Shown piece by piece: positions 63,164 through 64,000 of a DNA stretch of 64,000 bases. The stretch is from NCBI RefSeq assembly GCF_017814275.1, contig NZ_JAGIYQ010000009.1:1-64000 (forward strand), read 5' to 3'. Every line of letters begins with the position of its first letter. Within the stretch, counting starts at the first letter, position 1. The DNA comes from Gottfriedia endophytica. GTDB lineage: Bacteria > Bacillota > Bacilli > Bacillales > Bacillaceae_G. The notes under the pieces were generated by a model. That model was not told the DNA's origin and did not search any database. It was given only the letters and a program-made list of their open reading frames with translations. Made by a program: the position numbers and the translations under genes.

Positions 63164-64000
63164 TTATATTTCCATTAATATAGGTAAAATCATCGGACGC
63201 CTCTTTGTTTCTTCGTACAAATAGGCATTTAATCCGTCTCTAATAGAATTTTTTAACAAGGTCCATTCAATTTGATCATTTTCAAGTATTCTTTCTGTAA
63301 TTTCTTTAACGATGTCTGTTGACTTTGAAATTAATTTCTCCGACTCCCTAACATAAACAAAGCCTCTTGTAATGATTTCAGGACCTGAAATGATAGACTT
63401 TCTTTGTTTACTGAATGTAACAACTACAACTAAAATACCATCTTTAGATAAAAGCTTTCGATCACGCAGAACAATATTGCCTACATCGCCGATTCCAATA
63501 CCATCTATTAAAATATTTCCTACTTCCACTCGTTCAGATGGAATAGCTAGTTTATTTTTAAATGCGATTGAATCACCTTTATCAATTATGAAAATATTAC
63601 TTTTACTTATCCCAACTTCTTCTGCAATGTGGCCATGCGCTTTTTGCATTCGAAATTCTCCATGAACCGGAATAAAGTATTTAGGCTTCATTAATTGAAG
63701 CATTAATTTCAATTCTTCGTCGTAACCATGGCCTGATACATGCACCTTTTTATATCCATAAATTACATTAGCACCTGCTTTAAAAAGCAAGTTAACACTT
63801 GAAGATACAAGCATTTCATTACCTGGGATAGGCGTTGCAGCCATAATGACAGTATCACCTTTTCGAATAGATACTTGTTTATGTGTCCCCTTTGCAATAC
63901 GTGATAAAGCAGCCATCGGCTCCCCTTGTGTTCCAGTTGTTAAAATCACAATATCACTTTCTTTATAATTGTCTGTATCAACAATTGAAATAACTAGATC
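63164..64000 (-). CDS. rnjB: ribonuclease J2 (C-terminal part, 5' end beyond window)
   Basis: The frame is open to the window edge, giving 278 codons of an RNase J metallo-beta-lactamase/beta-CASP nuclease. ILTTGTQGEPMAALSRIA is the beta-CASP motif. VHVSGHGYDEELKLM and YFIPVHGEFRMQKAHG hold the late metal and phosphate-binding His. The C-terminal dimerisation domain follows. RNase J subunits degrade RNA from the 5' end and cut internally. Its place next to tepA-ylzJ-spoIIIE points to rnjB (J2) rather than rnjA. The active-site HxHxDH region lies outside the window. Confidence 0.9.
   Translation of the reverse strand, partial: DLVISIVDTDNYKESDIVILTTGTQGEPMAALSRIAKGTHKQVSIRKGDTVIMAATPIPGNEMLVSSSVNLLFKAGANVIYGYKKVHVSGHGYDEELKLMLQLMKPKYFIPVHGEFRMQKAHGHIAEEVGISKSNIFIIDKGDSIAFKNKLAIPSERVEVGNILIDGIGIGDVGNIVLRDRKLLSKDGILVVVVTFSKQRKSIISGPEIITRGFVYVRESEKLISKSTDIVKEITERILENDQIEWTLLKNSIRDGLNAYLYEETKRRPMILPILMEI

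Overview
The window is AT-rich, roughly one third G+C by eye. It is chromosomal DNA of an endospore-forming Bacillaceae (Firmicutes). The evidence is spore genes (cotE, spoVS, spoIIIE, tepA) and the conserved order rnjB-tepA-ylzJ-spoIIIE-ymfC / ymfF-ymfH-ymfI-ymfK-rodZ-pgsA-cinA-recA-rny-ymdB-spoVS / miaB-ricA-cotE-mutS-mutL, read here on the minus strand. Several details (2-oxoacid:ferredoxin oxidoreductase and an M19 dipeptidase between spoVS and miaB) recall the B. cereus arrangement. The dispersed repeats suggest a relative such as Gottfriedia, but that genus guess is not proven by the sequence. No rRNA, tRNA, CRISPR, prophage or transposase gene was seen.

Layout. 1-2.9 kb is accessory: five short minus-strand genes of unknown function, most separated by a short palindrome (consensus ACTAACGCATGCGTTAGT), and a frameshifted remnant. 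2.9-5.9 kb is a plus-strand esterase / ATP-grasp / esterase cluster. 6.4-9.3 kb has a histidine phosphatase and a divergent aldo-keto reductase / AraC regulator pair. 9.5-13.4 kb is a heterodimeric ABC exporter preceded by a 28-codon leader peptide and overlapping hairpins, which looks like an antibiotic-type translational attenuator. 13.5-25.8 kb holds an AIM24-like protein, an RND efflux pump, an M42 peptidase, a DMT exporter, yugG/yugH, a ywbE group, hisC and a small membrane protein. From 26.3 kb to the end almost everything is the conserved housekeeping and sporulation backbone on the minus strand.

How it works together. mutS/mutL (mismatch repair), recA (two LexA-like boxes) and cinA are the DNA-maintenance genes. 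rny, ymdB, rnjB, miaB and ricA act on RNA. pgsA, rodZ and spoIIIE act at the envelope and septum. A BMP-lipoprotein ABC nucleoside importer (nupNOPQ type) lies downstream of the GntR gene ymfC. The ymfC leader carries a clear guanine-class purine riboswitch with its own promoter and terminator, so purine availability probably gates this importer.

Most unusual content. (1) Eleven copies of a 110-225 bp, MITE-like, almost fully palindromic element lie between genes from 17.9 to 59.5 kb. It has AAGGCT...ATTGTTGC ends and a GC-rich core whose arms covary between copies. One copy lacks the core and one belongs to a second subfamily. (2) The leader-peptide attenuator of the ABC pair. (3) The guanine riboswitch on ymfC-nup. 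(4) A palindrome-separated array of small genes at the left end. (5) Gene decay at kbl/tdh. Terminators, promoters and repeats were located by reading the sequence, and no folding or database program was run.
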